A stretch of 64,000 bases of DNA from NCBI GenBank assembly GCA_963921795.1, contig OY997642.1, positions 34,913,796 through 34,977,795 of the forward strand, in the 5' to 3' direction. Below the pieces are notes generated by a model. It was not told where the DNA came from. It ran no database searches and was given only the letters and a program-made list of their open reading frames with translations. The position numbers were made by a program, and so were the translations under genes. Of the stretch, positions 33,401 to 37,639 are shown one piece after another; the first letter of the stretch is position 1; each line of letters starts with the position of its first letter. The DNA comes from Nannobrachium achirus. Its lineage: Eukaryota; Chordata; Actinopteri; Myctophiformes; Myctophidae.

Positions 33401-35158
33401 AAGGTTAGAGTTATGCCTGGTTTATACTTGGTTGCGTGCCGGTGTTTTCATGCACTGAAAATCGACAAGCTCACAATTCGCTCGTGATTGGCTATTGACA
33501 AAAAACATTTAACAATTATTTAGTAAAATCGCTGTCCTACAATGTGTCACAATAAAATGTGAGTGTGTGTCCTTGCCTGTGGTTGTGCGTGAGAAGAATG
33601 CCGACAAGGAAGGAAGTATACACGAGAGAGCGCTATCTACCCAGAACATCAGACAATAGGTCGCTGTCCAAATATTTACAGAGCTTGCCATTTATTGACA
33701 CTGATCATTTTAAATACTATGTGTTCACATTGCCCGTTTATGCATGCTTGGTCACGCCGCCTTTCCTTTGTCCCGCAGGACAACAAGGTGAACGGAGTGA
33801 CCGACTCCACACGCATCATGGGCTACTCCTTCCTGTACCCTTCTGTCCTCCCTCGTCCCTACGTGCAGACGGTCACCCTCACCCCGCAGGACGAGTTCTT
33901 CATCCTGGGGAGCCGGGGACTGTGGGACGCCATGTCAGCCGCCGAGGCCGTGGAGGCCGTCCGGAACGTCCCCGACGGCCTGGCCGCCGCCAAGAAGCTG
34001 TGCACGCTGGCCCAGGGCTACGGCTGCACGGACAGCCTCAGCGCCGTGGTGGTCCAGCTCAGCGTGAGCGAAGACTGCTGCTCCTGCTGCTGCTCCGAGC
34101 CCCCCCAGCCGCCCCCCAGCCCCGGCCTGGGCTCCTACCCCTCCTCGGCCATCAAGGAGCGTCCCCCCGACGGCTCCCTGCCCGTGCCACCCTCCTCCTG
34201 CAGCGAGATCAGCAGCGAGATCAGCACCAGCGAGATGAGCAGCGAGGTGGGCTCCACCGCCTCGTCCGACGAGCCGCCGCAGAGCTCCCTGGTGCTGCTG
34301 CACGAGCAGCCTCACCACCAGCACCTCCACCTGCACCACCAGGCCCCCGCCTTGTCCGCCCTGCATCAGCAGGCGCACGCCAACCACGCGCAGCCCTGCC
34401 AGTACCCTTACCCGGCCTCGGAGCTGCCCTCTTCCCGCAGCTGCTGCGCCCTCCACCCGGCCTGCCTGACGGGCTCCTTTCAGAGGCAGCTGTCCAGCGC
34501 CACCTTCTCCAGCGCCCTGTCCGACAACGGGCTGGACAGCGAGGACGAGGAGCCCATCGCGGGGGTTTTCTCCAACGGCAGCCGGGTGGAGGTGGAGGCG
34601 GACATCCACTGCCTCAGGGCAGGGCTGGAGACCTCGGCCTCCCCGTCGTCCCAAGCGCCACCCCCACCACCACCACCATTATCATCATCATCATCATCAT
34701 TATCCTCTGCCCCGGATCGCACCCTTCTGCCACCGCCTCCACCACCTCCCCCTCCTCCCCCGCCCTGCACCCCCGAGCCCCCGGAGGAGGCCGTGGACGT
34801 GAGCCCCGGGGAGACGGCCGAGGGCCTCGCGGAGCGCGAGGAGCCGTGGCCGGGAGGCCCGGGAGGAGCGAGCAGCGGGGAAGGGGGGAAGGCGGCGGCG
34901 GGGGGGAAGAGGAGGGGAAACGGGTCGGTGGCGCCACAGGAAAAGAGCCACAACCTCATCGAGGTGGCGGCCGACGCTCCCTCCAAGAAGCCCGGCGGTT
35001 ACTTCACGGCGCCGGCGCAGCCGGACCCGGACGACCAGTTCATCATCCCCCCCGAGCTGGAGGAGGAGGTGAAGGAGATCATGAAGCAACACCAGCAGAA
35101 GCAGCAGAAGCCTCCCGGCGCCGAGCAGCCCACAGACTATTATGACACGCCCCTCTGA
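4364..35158 (+). CDS. phlpp1: PH domain and leucine-rich repeat protein phosphatase 1, 3' 13 exons
   Basis: PHLPP1 is a PP2C-family Ser/Thr phosphatase known to dephosphorylate the hydrophobic motif of Akt and PKC; it sits in the cytosol and at membranes. The exons are 4364-4510, 7018-7245, 9813-10015, 21660-21719, 22049-22144, 24414-24570, 25196-25396, 25839-26001, 27458-27588, 29015-29128, 31855-32049, 32565-32793 and 33779-35158, all with GT-AG borders and matching phases. They code LRRs (such as [15 protein letters not shown]), then PP2C with [16 protein letters not shown] and [14 protein letters not shown], then a Ser/Pro/His-rich tail. The C-terminus DYYDTPL is the PHLPP1 form of the PDZ ligand; PHLPP2 ends in DTAL. 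The PH domain and first LRRs lie before the window. Two exons carry single-base indels (see 21660 and 24414) that look like assembly errors because everything else is intact. Confidence 0.93.
4543..5095. mobile_element. hAT-like repeat (CAGGGTTCCCACGG) with nested family A piece
   Basis: The ends are CAGGGTTCCCACGG and GTGTGGGAACCCTG, an inverted pair. The body repeats CCTGGAAAAG-type words, a common fish repeat. About 4785-4960 is an inserted fragment of family A with a partial hairpin. The target duplication is unclear. Confidence 0.65.
5096..5363. other. phlpp1 intron, unique
   Basis: Nothing recognised beyond AT-rich intron. The last 8 bases are the target duplication of the next element. 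Confidence 0.4.
5364..5702. mobile_element. hAT-like MITE (TAGAGATGCTCCGAT) with perfect 8-bp TSD
   Basis: The ends are TAGAGATGCTCCGATTG and GAGGCACATCTCTA. The flanks are GTACACAC on both sides (5356-5363 and 5703-5710), an exact 8-bp duplication. 339 bp, no ORF. Confidence 0.85.
5703..6207. other. phlpp1 intron, unique
   Basis: No gene or clear repeat end was seen between the two flanking elements. Confidence 0.4.
6208..6642. mobile_element. hAT-like repeat, family C
   Basis: The ends are CAGTGGTGGAAAAAG and CACTTTACACACCTG. It contains a decayed hairpin (about 6360-6400) and the AAGTAC-rich body of family C. The target duplication is not clear. Confidence 0.65.
6693..6957. mobile_element. 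MITE, family E (GTCGGGTGGAAACCTTGTA ends)
   Basis: The left end GTCATTGTCAGGTGAAAACC and the right end GGTTTCTGCCCGACAGCGAC are inverted. Copies lie at 20617-20880 and 37293-37552. The centre is a full hairpin (6774-6849) in a variant with AAAACAG stems and ACACA loops. Confidence 0.7.
7018..7245 (+). CDS. phlpp1: phlpp1 exon 2 of window (LRR)
   Basis: The acceptor is CTGTCCAG and the donor CTACG|GTACGG. It codes [20 protein letters not shown] and [19 protein letters not shown], matching the LRRs that follow LQTLLLDNN in human PHLPP1. A family E element ends about 60 bp before the acceptor. Confidence 0.9.
7287..7600. mobile_element. MITE, family G (GCCTGACACAATTATTAC)
   Basis: It carries the AATCGCGATT/TAATCGCAATTATT words of the element at 36403-36829, plus a half hairpin at about 7403. 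The right end is decayed. Confidence 0.5.
7655..8105. mobile_element. Mosaic repeat: family B left half, hairpin, family D-like right half
   Basis: The left half matches family B (TTGGTGCTCAAACTTTTTTC). The full hairpin lies at 7837-7908. The right end CCCCCTGTTGAAGACCC matches family D. See the mosaic finding. Confidence 0.5.
8106..8526. other. phlpp1 intron, unique
   Basis: No gene or repeat end recognised. Confidence 0.4.
8527..8980. repeat. Fold-back element with about 140-bp inverted arms
   Basis: The arm 8527-8670 (TAGTGGGAGAAATATGT...) is repeated in inverse at 8842-8980 (...ACATATTTCTCCCACTA) with a few mismatches, around a central spacer of about 170 bp. Both arms contain GAATTCAGCGCACAAAAATA or its inverse. 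The TA at the outer edges could be a Tc1/mariner-type duplication, which is inference. No ORF of note. Confidence 0.75.
8981..9329. other. phlpp1 intron, unique
   Basis: AT-rich; nothing recognised except the left copy of the next element's target duplication. Confidence 0.4.
9330..9732 (+). mobile_element. hAT-like MITE, family A
   Basis: It starts CGGTGGTTCTCAACCTGTGGG and ends AGGTTGAGAACCACTC. The flanks CTCTAAAG and TTCTAAAG match at 7/8. It contains a short hairpin (9560-9613) lacking the inner stem. Opposite orientation to the copy at 3828. Confidence 0.75.
9813..10015 (+). CDS. phlpp1: phlpp1 exon 3 of window (LRR)
   Basis: The acceptor is CCTGTCAG and the donor AACG|GTGAGC. It codes [34 protein letters not shown] and [11 protein letters not shown], closely matching human PHLPP1 ([19 protein letters not shown]). 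Phase in 1, phase out 1. Confidence 0.9.
10084..10551. mobile_element. TTAA-bounded element carrying two hairpins
   Basis: It is bounded by TTAACCCATTCAG on the left and TAAATGGGTTAA on the right, so ends CCCATT/AATGGG with TTAA on each side, as in piggyBac-like MITEs. It holds full hairpins at 10125-10204 and 10417-10489. Between them is GTTTGAGAACCACTG, the end of family A/B, so it looks like a nested or mosaic copy. Confidence 0.6.
10552..10985. mobile_element. Second TTAA-type and family B composite
   Basis: A new CCCATTCAGACTGGG start follows directly. Then comes a family B left end (AGTGGTGCTCAAACCTTTTC, about 10701) and a hairpin at 10878-10948. Boundaries are approximate. Confidence 0.45.
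10986..11850. other. phlpp1 intron, old repeat remnants
   Basis: AATAAAC/TTTATTG words at 11043-11062 and an AATAAAGG at about 11476 suggest ends of old retroelement tails. Nothing can be assigned. A short AC run is near 11231. No exon seen. Confidence 0.35.
11851..12730. repeat. Decayed array of GGTGGCGCTAT-type repeat units
   Basis: Blocks of the form (C)AGGTGGCGCTATAA..TGTGAAAA, TGTGCGTG.A.AATTTC and GATCACATGACTATAGA.ATACTGT recur two or three times, about 400 bp apart. The same words occur at 55560-56075 and 62150-62260, so this is the body of that mobile-element family without its hairpin ends. Confidence 0.55.
12731..12776. repeat. (GGAC)n microsatellite
   Basis: About 11 GGAC units. 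The related element at 56205-56222 also ends with GGACGGACAGACGGACAGAC, so the tract is probably part of the family. Confidence 0.9.
13218..14281 (+). pseudogene. klhdc3: Intronless klhdc3 copy (processed pseudogene or retrogene)
   Basis: Kelch domain-containing protein 3 is a CUL2 substrate adaptor that recognises certain C-terminal degrons. Here the coding sequence lies unbroken by introns inside a phlpp1 intron, as expected of a retrocopy. The family start [10 protein letters not shown] is visible, then kelch repeats ([31 protein letters not shown]) and the family C-terminus [11 protein letters not shown].., [18 protein letters not shown]. The ATG at 13218 matches the normal start, but codon 8 is TGA (13239). 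A 296-residue frame then runs from 13275 to 14165, and the last part (from about 14087) continues in another frame, implying one indel near 14095-14100. Length is about 354 codons against roughly 380. No poly(A) tail or clear flanking duplication was found. Confidence 0.8.
14305..14334. repeat. Short perfect inverted repeat
   Basis: CATATTTACTT (14305-14315) is inverted at 14324-14334 with an 8-nt loop. It lies between the two kelch units. Confidence 0.6.
14335..15135 (+). pseudogene. Second partial klhdc3-like unit, split by a transposon
   Basis: 14341-14397 (TTCTGTTGCATGGTGGGGAAG..) and 15046-15115 (TATATCCTAGACTTGAGTCC..GCAAGCTAGCAGTTG) repeat the region at 14075-14205 of the first copy, with roughly a quarter of bases changed. 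One frame still reads YILDLSPSL. The hAT-like insert at 14398-15037 separates the halves. It is a second retrocopy or an old partial tandem duplication. Confidence 0.65.
14398..15037. mobile_element. hAT-like element inserted in the kelch pseudogene, perfect 8-bp TSD
   Basis: The ends are CATGGGTATTCAACTGG and TTTAGTTGAATACCCCTG, inverted. ACGTAAAG flanks both sides (14390-14397, 15038-15045). Sub-terminal GGCCC-rich blocks and an A run at about 14459-14483 are inside. 640 bp, no transposase seen. Confidence 0.88.
15190..16891. mobile_element. Large (1.7 kb) hAT-like element with perfect TSD
   Basis: The ends are TAGGGATGTGAATCTTG and CTTCGCATCCCTA. GCGCATAC is duplicated at 15182-15189 and 16892-16899. 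Sub-terminal GATACGATAC repeats are typical of this fish family. An old family D copy lies inside (15623-16015). The segment 16140-16640 is GC-richer and non-repetitive, with TATAAAT at 16170, and may be a kept promoter/leader of the autonomous parent. No transposase ORF. Confidence 0.85.
15623..16015 (-). mobile_element. Nested family D repeat remnant
   Basis: CAGGTGGTCAGGGACCCCTAGG on the left and AAGGATCCTTGACCTG on the right match the inner parts of family D in inverse orientation, inside the 1.7 kb element. A half hairpin follows at 16093-16135. Confidence 0.5.
17100..17371. repeat. Tandem repeats with CATATATGG and TTCATTCTGGACTGA words
   Basis: About three to four units of 70-90 bp share GTTCATTCTG.ACTGA, GACCATATATGGACATG and TTTTTGAAAAA.CC. 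Another unit stands at 19346-19430, so the array was split by the sequence between. Confidence 0.7.
17372..17960. mobile_element. Unclassified repeat with GGTGGCGCCAT block and a palindrome
   Basis: It begins GAGCTGTGTGAAGCACAGGC just after ACGGACATTCTGTTTTTG, which recurs at about 19349, so this block plus the LINE may sit as one insertion in the array. It contains GCATGGTGGCGCCATAACA (about 17763) as in the 55.5 kb family and a 14+14 palindrome at 17792-17821. Boundaries uncertain. Confidence 0.4.
17792..17821. repeat. Palindrome, 14-bp arms
   Basis: GACCCAAGGAATCC is inverted after 2 nt as GGATTCCTTGGGTC. Confidence 0.75.
17962..18041. repeat. (AC)n microsatellite
   Basis: A long pure AC run next to the 3' end of the minus-strand LINE. 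Confidence 0.95.
18067..19340 (-). mobile_element. 5'-truncated L1/Tx1-type LINE
   Basis: On the minus strand a 334-residue frame (19326 to 18322) matches the C-terminal part of L1-type ORF2: WYxx/[16 protein letters not shown]-like stretch, then a zinc-knuckle CWRCKDGDG...HMLWSC. It is followed by a 3' UTR with AATAAA (about 18090) and an A-rich tail at 18068-18078. Endonuclease and reverse transcriptase are missing, so it is a dead 5'-truncated copy. The remaining frame is uninterrupted, suggesting a fairly young insertion. Confidence 0.8.
19440..19880. mobile_element. Non-autonomous repeat, family K (GGCCTGGAATTT/CCTGAAATTCC)
   Basis: It shares AGGTCAAATGCCAGTGCAGG, ATAAAACA..ATTTTAGTCCATTGAAA and the right end GGCCTCCCTGAAATTCCTACC with the copy at 44106-44521. 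A fragment in inverse is at 22985-23110. Confidence 0.6.
19881..20616. other. phlpp1 intron, unique
   Basis: No exon or clear repeat recognised. It includes a short CAAA run near 19885. Confidence 0.4.
20617..20880. mobile_element. MITE, family E, with full hairpin
   Basis: The left end is ATCGTCACTGTCGGGCAGAA and the right end CCACCCGACAACAACGAT. A full hairpin occupies 20724-20803 with the E-type AAAACAG stem. Other copies at 6693 and 37293. Confidence 0.7.
20881..21659. other. phlpp1 intron
   Basis: Mostly unique. A C17 run lies at about 21472-21488. It ends in the acceptor TCCCTGCAG for the next exon. Confidence 0.5.
21660..21719 (+). CDS. phlpp1: phlpp1 exon 4 of window (LRR), 1-base deficit
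   Basis: The acceptor is CCCTGCAG and the donor CCAG|GTGAGC. It reads [12 protein letters not shown] as expected. The frame is then lost because the exon is 60 bp, whereas the phases of its neighbours require 61. Past that point the bases fit NLSYMDIS in the shifted frame, parallel to YLAYVDVS in human. The site is TCAATCTG, where one A of an AA/AAA run seems absent. With the rest of the gene intact this is most likely a sequencing or assembly error. Confidence 0.85.
21725..21806. repeat. (ACGC/AC)n microsatellite
   Basis: A mixed ACGC and AC run just inside the intron, a few bases from the splice donor. Confidence 0.9.
21845..22020. mobile_element. Family B fragment
   Basis: It contains CCATTTCAAGGATCCCC, GTATTTGGCC, TTTGAGTTACAAATG and GGCTAAAGTATAAAATAATTC, the family B body with its hairpin deleted. 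Confidence 0.5.
22049..22144 (+). CDS. phlpp1: phlpp1 exon 5 of window (LRR)
   Basis: The acceptor is TATTGCAG and the donor CCAG|GTGAGG. It codes [20 protein letters not shown] and [11 protein letters not shown], matching human NRLESLPEWVCEGRRLEVLD. Confidence 0.92.
22287..22578. mobile_element. Family D repeat, cut by the assembly gap
   Basis: It starts CAGGGGTCTTCAACGTTTTC. From about 22325 it is nearly identical to 23107-23365, including a shortened hairpin (AAATAGCCGATCGTCTATTTTT, inner part lost). It runs into the gap. Confidence 0.7.
22579..22778. other. Assembly gap (200 N)
   Basis: Exactly 200 N; the size is probably a placeholder. It lies between two near-identical family D segments, so a collapsed or unresolved duplication is likely. 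Confidence 1.
22779..22857. mobile_element. Family C end
   Basis: AGTAAAAGTATTGGAAATA..AATGTACTTAGTTACTTTACACCGCTG is the right part of a family C element whose start is in the gap. Confidence 0.55.
22985..23110 (-). mobile_element. Family K fragment
   Basis: It contains GATGGCCTTCCTGCCCTGGC and CGAAATTCCAGGCCTGG, the inverse of the 44106 copy's left end. Confidence 0.5.
23107..23457. mobile_element. Family D repeat, right part
   Basis: It ends CCCCCTGTTGAAGACCCCTG. The left terminus is missing. It is almost the same as 22325-22578. Confidence 0.65.
23570..24410. repeat. Pyrimidine-rich stretch with several (CT)n tracts
   Basis: CT microsatellites lie at 23927-23981, 24161-24260 and 24368-24403, separated by C- and T-rich intron. 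The last tract serves as the polypyrimidine tract for the exon at 24414. A half hairpin is at 23528-23560, just before. Confidence 0.85.
24414..24570 (+). CDS. phlpp1: phlpp1 exon 6 of window (LRR), 1-base excess
   Basis: The acceptor is GTGCTGCAG and the donor ATAG|GTCAGT. It reads [20 protein letters not shown], then meets TGA at CTGCCTTGAAAGG. One extra T there explains this: in the shifted frame the bases fit an LRR with [12 protein letters not shown] as in human. The exon is 157 bp where neighbours require 156. Probably a homopolymer error in the assembly. Confidence 0.85.
24840..25078. mobile_element. MITE (GGGCTACAACTATTGATT)
   Basis: AGGGCTACAACTATTGATTTTTC on the left and ATCAACTCTTGCACCCCTAG on the right are imperfect inverted ends of an AT-rich element. 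A similar element is at 48145. A T-run precedes the right end. Confidence 0.5.
25196..25396 (+). CDS. phlpp1: phlpp1 exon 7 of window (LRR)
   Basis: The acceptor follows a CTT repeat (CTTCTTCAG) and the donor is CAAG|GTGAGA. It codes [40 protein letters not shown] and [14 protein letters not shown], nearly the same as human PHLPP1. Confidence 0.93.
25415..25545. repeat. Family L repeat with palindrome
   Basis: AACTCGGGAGAGTGTGCAAATG is inverted as CATTTGTACACTCTCCGAGTT around AAACCAAATGGACCC. Related copies are at 24608 (partial), 43002, 44665 and 45250. Confidence 0.6.
25839..26001 (+). CDS. phlpp1: phlpp1 exon 8 of window (LRR)
   Basis: The acceptor is GCCTCAG and the donor AAA|GTAAGC. 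It codes [35 protein letters not shown] and [12 protein letters not shown], matching human PHLPP1. Confidence 0.93.
26380..26570 (+). mobile_element. LINE ORF tail fragment
   Basis: TGGAACGCCCTCCCTTAAAG..AGCCTCCTTCAAAATTGTTATGAAA codes the WNALP...SLASFK.V(M)KGHL motif seen at the C-terminal end of many fish LINE reverse transcriptases. The clade is not assigned. A similar piece is at 47690. Confidence 0.45.
26611..27167. mobile_element. hAT-like element (TAGGGGTGTAACGATAC) with perfect TSD
   Basis: The ends are TAGGGGTGTAACGATAC and ATTGTTACACCCCTA. TTATCCTA is duplicated at 26603-26610 and 27168-27175. Sub-terminal GATTCGATAC words. 557 bp, no transposase. Confidence 0.88.
27458..27588 (+). 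CDS. phlpp1: phlpp1 exon 9 of window (last LRR)
   Basis: The acceptor is TGCTGTCAG and the donor CTCAA|GTTAGT. It codes [20 protein letters not shown] and [20 protein letters not shown], the end of the LRR domain. Confidence 0.93.
27610..27977. mobile_element. hAT-like element (TAGGGATGGGACCATAT) with perfect TSD and half hairpin
   Basis: The ends are TAGGGATGGGACCATATG and CATATCGTCCCATCCCTA. CCTTCTAG is duplicated at 27602-27609 and 27978-27985. It sits about 20 bp past the phlpp1 donor. One arm of the hairpin module is present (27724-27755). Confidence 0.88.
28160..28480. repeat. Two decayed hairpin modules
   Basis: Partial hairpins are at 28170-28215 and 28405-28470 (AAAATAGACGATCTACAGTA and AACTTGTAGATCTGCTATTC). 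The carrier elements are not recognisable. Confidence 0.5.
28504..28903. mobile_element. MITE (TAGCCTGATTTCAGACT) with 8-9-bp TSD
   Basis: The ends are TAGCCTGATTTCAGACTCAG and GGTCTGGAAGCAGGCTA. GGTGGAAGT flanks at 28495-28503, and 28904-28912 repeats it. GC-rich centre. 400 bp, no ORF of note. Confidence 0.8.
29015..29128 (+). CDS. phlpp1: phlpp1 exon 10 of window (LRR to PP2C linker)
   Basis: The acceptor is TTCCCAG and the donor ACAA|GTGAGT. It codes [16 protein letters not shown] and [16 protein letters not shown], matching human FRIDQPS...[15 protein letters not shown]. Confidence 0.93.
29211..29670 (+). mobile_element. hAT-like MITE, family A, perfect TSD and complete hairpin
   Basis: The ends are CAGTGGTTCTCAACCTGTGGG and GGTTGAGAACCACTG. 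TATTAGAG is duplicated at 29203-29210 and 29671-29678. The central hairpin (29452-29530) is complete and is followed by a second short AGATCGGCTATTTTCACAAT, as if one arm was copied twice. Confidence 0.9.
29679..30215. other. phlpp1 intron, unique
   Basis: No exon or clear repeat end recognised. Confidence 0.4.
30216..30850. mobile_element. Mosaic of TTAA-type and family B repeats, three hairpin copies
   Basis: It contains TGATTCTCAAAGTGGGCAC (hAT-like left end), AACCCATTTACTGTAGGCCTAG (TTAA-type end), a full hairpin at 30340-30420, then family B in inverse ending GGTTTGAGAACCACTG (about 30581). Half hairpins lie at 30655-30692 and 30790-30820. Confidence 0.5.
30851..31854. other. phlpp1 intron with family B fragment
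   Basis: 31160-31240 is a family B left end (CAGTGGTTCTCAAACTTTTTC). A decayed hairpin arm is at 31748-31785. The rest appears unique. It ends at the acceptor TTTCTCCAG. Confidence 0.45.
31855..32049 (+). CDS. phlpp1: phlpp1 exon 11 of window (PP2C start)
   Basis: The acceptor is TTCTCCAG and the donor AGAG|GTAGCT. It codes [38 protein letters not shown] and [19 protein letters not shown] is the metal-binding DG motif of the PP2C fold in PHLPP. The donor region is tandemly duplicated (see 32041-32146). Confidence 0.94.
32041..32146. repeat. About 53-bp tandem duplication spanning the splice donor
   Basis: GCAGAGGTAGCTGATCTGAC and the following CACTTTCACTGCTTCT occur at 32044 and again at about 32097. 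The unit begins inside the exon, so the donor GAG|GTAGCT exists twice. Use of the second would add an immediate in-frame TAG. Confidence 0.85.
32158..32460. mobile_element. Mosaic element: family A left, hairpin, family C right
   Basis: 32160-32215 matches family A (CAGTGTTTCTCAAACC, AACCCCCAAAATAATCAT). The full hairpin lies at 32211-32285. 32286-32340 matches family C (ACTTTTACTTTTGGTACTTT). 32400-32460 resembles the end of another GATGCCCATCCCTA element. Confidence 0.5.
32565..32793 (+). CDS. phlpp1: phlpp1 exon 12 of window (PP2C)
   Basis: The acceptor is CCACCACAG and the donor GAG|GTAGAG. It codes [40 protein letters not shown] and [10 protein letters not shown], close to human PHLPP1. 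Confidence 0.94.
32826..33236 (-). mobile_element. hAT-like MITE, family A, perfect TSD
   Basis: The ends are CAGTGGTTCTCAACC and GGTTGAGAAACACTG. GTGTATAT is duplicated at 32818-32825 and 33237-33244. A full hairpin with a shortened tip is at 32946-33013. Confidence 0.9.
33237..33778. other. phlpp1 last intron, remainder
   Basis: It contains a family H fragment with decayed hairpin (33420-33510, GGTTTATACTTGGTTG..). The rest is unique. Confidence 0.45.
33779..35158 (+). CDS. phlpp1: phlpp1 last exon (PP2C end and C-terminal tail)
   Basis: The acceptor is GTCCCGCAG; the frame runs to TGA at 35156-35158. It codes [38 protein letters not shown] and [19 protein letters not shown] (end of PP2C), then a tail. 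Conserved tail blocks are [31 protein letters not shown] and the [16 protein letters not shown] segment. A His/Gln-rich stretch at about 34300-34400 and a proline run at about 34730-34770 are longer than in human. The GC-rich exon opens long frames on other strands, which are shadows. It ends DYYDTPL, a class I PDZ ligand. Confidence 0.96.
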   Translation, partial: DNKVNGVTDSTRIMGYSFLYPSVLPRPYVQTVTLTPQDEFFILGSRGLWDAMSAAEAVEAVRNVPDGLAAAKKLCTLAQGYGCTDSLSAVVVQLSVSEDCCSCCCSEPPQPPPSPGLGSYPSSAIKERPPDGSLPVPPSSCSEISSEISTSEMSSEVGSTASSDEPPQSSLVLLHEQPHHQHLHLHHQAPALSALHQQAHANHAQPCQYPYPASELPSSRSCCALHPACLTGSFQRQLSSATFSSALSDNGLDSEDEEPIAGVFSNGSRVEVEADIHCLRAGLETSASPSSQAPPPPPPPLSSSSSSLSSAPDRTLLPPPPPPPPPPPPCTPEPPEEAVDVSPGETAEGLAEREEPWPGGPGGASSGEGGKAAAGGKRRGNGSVAPQEKSHNLIEVAADAPSKKPGGYFTAPAQPDPDDQFIIPPELEEEVKEIMKQHQQKQQKPPGAEQPTDYYDTPL

Positions 35159-36312
35159 AGGCGCGCTGCAGCCACGCACAACACCACTACCATCAACTGT
35201 ACCACTCTGATCTCTGCAGTATGCGGACACAGACGGACAAAGACTCCTCCACTGGTCCATTAAAACGACAGAAATATATATATACGTATATATATGTCTT
35301 GTCCTATTCTAGACTGTCCACAGCCTTCCAGCACTCGTAACGACCTCGTCACTGGAGTGCCACCATGCGTCGAAACCTGCTCCGTAACTTTATTTTTTAT
35401 TTTTTCTCTCCCAAACTACTTCTAAGCTAGTGCAAGCAAATGAGCCCTTTAATGATACCCCAAACCCCCTGGAGTGTGTCCAAGGTGACACCCTTCTCAC
35501 AGACTGGAACGTTTTTTTTTTTTTTTTTTAATTTTGTAGACCACCAACCAACCGAGTATGTAATGAACACTAGTCTCTCTGCAAAATGTTAAGCCTGATT
35601 TATGCTTTGTTGTACACTTGTGTCGCGGGCTGAAAATGGCTGATCCACAAGCTCAAATGTCTGTCACGATTTAGCACATTGTGAGCTTGTAGATCAGCTA
35701 TTTTCGGCAAAGGACACCGTCATACAACAGAGTATACATTAAGCATTAGCCTGCCACAACACCTGTTCACATGGATAATGAGTCCATGATTTGTTAGGTA
35801 GTTTTATTGTTTGTTTTTTTAAAGAACTTATCATATCTTTTAATGTGAAGAAAGTTGCTGAGAGAACTTTTTAAAAACAGAGTCACATAATCTTTTTATT
35901 ATCTATGAACTGTTGAATGGTACACGCCAGTAATACCACGCTTAACTGTTGTAGATAGGGCACTTAAAAAATACTGTATTTCTTCAGTAAAATCATGGCT
36001 ATTGGCCGATAAAACAGCATAGAAATTTTTTGTAGAAATTTTAAAGACTAACTCCTAGGAGTTGCATACTGTACTCTTTATGGTGACTTAGTCACTTTTA
36101 CTAATCTTCTCTGAGAGAAATGGTGATTTTTTTTTTGTTTTCCAATGATTGTAAATAAGAGAAATGTTATATACTGAGGATTTTAAAGGAACTGTGTACG
36201 CCTGTATGTCGGTGAATGGTTTTAGTGGTAGGGAGAGTGAGTGGTTCACTTGGGGTTTCGCTGTTGTGGAGATGTCACCCTCCTTTATCTTACACTGTAG
36301 ACATACAAATAC

Positions 36313-36315
<3 letters not shown>
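35159..36315 (+). other. phlpp1: phlpp1 3' UTR (probable)
   Basis: AT-rich, largely unique sequence after the stop. ATTAAA at 35259 could serve a short UTR. An AATAAA at 37164 would give a long one spanning the repeats. Neither is proved. Confidence 0.5.
35585..35757. mobile_element. MITE, family H (AGCCTGATTTATGCTTTG), full hairpin
   Basis: GCCTGATTTATGCTTTGTTGTA on the left and ACAACAGAGTATACATTAAGC on the right are inverted. The hairpin lies at 35628-35708. Other pieces at 33420 and 42233. It lies in the presumed 3' UTR. Confidence 0.6.

Positions 36316-36380
<65 letters not shown>
36312..36380. repeat. (TC)n(AC)n microsatellite
   Basis: A TC run passes into an AC run. Confidence 0.95.
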
Positions 36381-36384
<4 letters not shown>

Positions 36385-36402
36385 GTATACACACAATAGC
36401 AG

Positions 36403-36829
36403 TAGGGCTGTCACGATTATGACATTTTACATGACGATTAATTGTCACTCAAATAATTGCGATTTACGATTTAATTGTGTTTTTGTCGTTGACAATTACA
36501 TTTCTGTTTGGCTTGTAGGCTTTGAAGTTGCACATGGCAGATATGACACATAACCTAAATATACAAAGAAATGAAGGACATATTTGACAAATTTACACTT
36601 TAAAAAGAACATTGATAGTGGAAATAGACGATCTATTTCCAGTAGATCTGCTATTTCCTCTATTTTTTAAATGTTTGAACATATATAAACATTTTTCAAC
36701 ATGTGAACGATTATGACGATTATCGCAAAATAATTGCGATTATGTCAAATAATTGCGATTATGTCAAATAATTGCGACTATGTCAAATAATTGCGATTAG
36801 ACGATTATGTAATAATTGCGACAGCCCTA
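36403..36829. mobile_element. MITE, family G (TAGGGCTGTCACGATTA)
   Basis: The ends are TAGGGCTGTCACGATTATG and TAATTGCGACAGCCCTA. AT-rich body with GCGATTATGTCAAATAATT repeated near the right end. A minimal hairpin (36620-36652) is inside. An 8-bp duplication is not evident. Confidence 0.75.
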
Positions 36830-37292
36830 CAGACACAGAAACATTACACACAAATGGTATAATGATTACTAATGTAGTACGGCTCGCTACCCTTATTGTC
36901 CAGTTGTGATGTCCTGTAGTCATAACTATATCCAATGTACATTCACACGCACAGACTGTCGCATGCAACCTCGCATGCACATGCACACACACGCACACTG
37001 AAATGTGTATGTGCAACACATGCAAAACACAAACACAATATTTGACTCCCACCTCCCTCCTACAGTAACTGTTCTCACCGGCATGACTGTGTCAGTTCAG
37101 TAATAGAAACAAAGTATATTCACTATGGAAAGCAAACAACACAGATGTTCCTGTCTTTGGTATAATAAATCTTAAATTTGTGAATATAAGGTTATGCCGT
37201 CCAGTGTCCTTGTTATTCCTGATGACATGGTAGGCTAAAGTCACAGTGTTTCCTAAACATTTTGGTAGAGACGGTCAGACCTTACTGTCATT
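36830..37292. other. Intergenic, possible distal phlpp1 poly(A) site
   Basis: AC-rich at 36940-37000. AATAAA at 37164-37169 is the best distal poly(A) signal for the plus-strand gene. Confidence 0.35.
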
Positions 37293-37552
37293 AAATCGTC
37301 GTTGTCGGGTGGAAACCTTGTACCGGTATGTCCAAAACCGTTCATTTTGCATTTTTCATTTAAAAATGATTTAAACTAGTGAAAACAGACGATCTACAAG
37401 CACACAGCGCCTTGCAGTGCGAGGCGTTGTGTGCCTGTAGATCTGCTTTTGTGCGACGGCCTTGTATGATGAAGCAGGGCTTTACTTTGCGAAAGAACAT
37501 ACAAATTTGAAACTTGGAGATACAAGGTTTCCGCCCGACAATGACAATATAC
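37293..37552. mobile_element. MITE, family E, with hairpin
   Basis: The left end is TCGTCGTTGTCGGGTGGAAACC and the right end GGTTTCCGCCCGACAATGAC. The hairpin lies at 37375-37448. A further full hairpin stands just outside at 37556-37634. Confidence 0.7.
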
Positions 37553-37555
37553 AAG

Positions 37556-37634
37556 AATGAAAATAGCAGATCTACAAGCTCACAGCGGCTCACATCACGT
37601 CACGTTGAGAGCTTGCAGATCATCTATTTTCACT
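37556..37634. repeat. Free-standing hairpin module
   Basis: GAAAATAGCAGATCTACAAG and its imperfect inverse CTTGCAGATCATCTATTTTC. No recognisable carrier, only about 4 bp from a family E element. Confidence 0.7.
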
Positions 37635-37639
37635 ATTAT

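Noticed and set aside
33935-35260. Long minus-strand and second-frame ORFs over the last phlpp1 exon
   Set aside because: GC-rich coding sequence opens other frames. Only the frame matching PHLPP1 and ending in DTPL is conserved.
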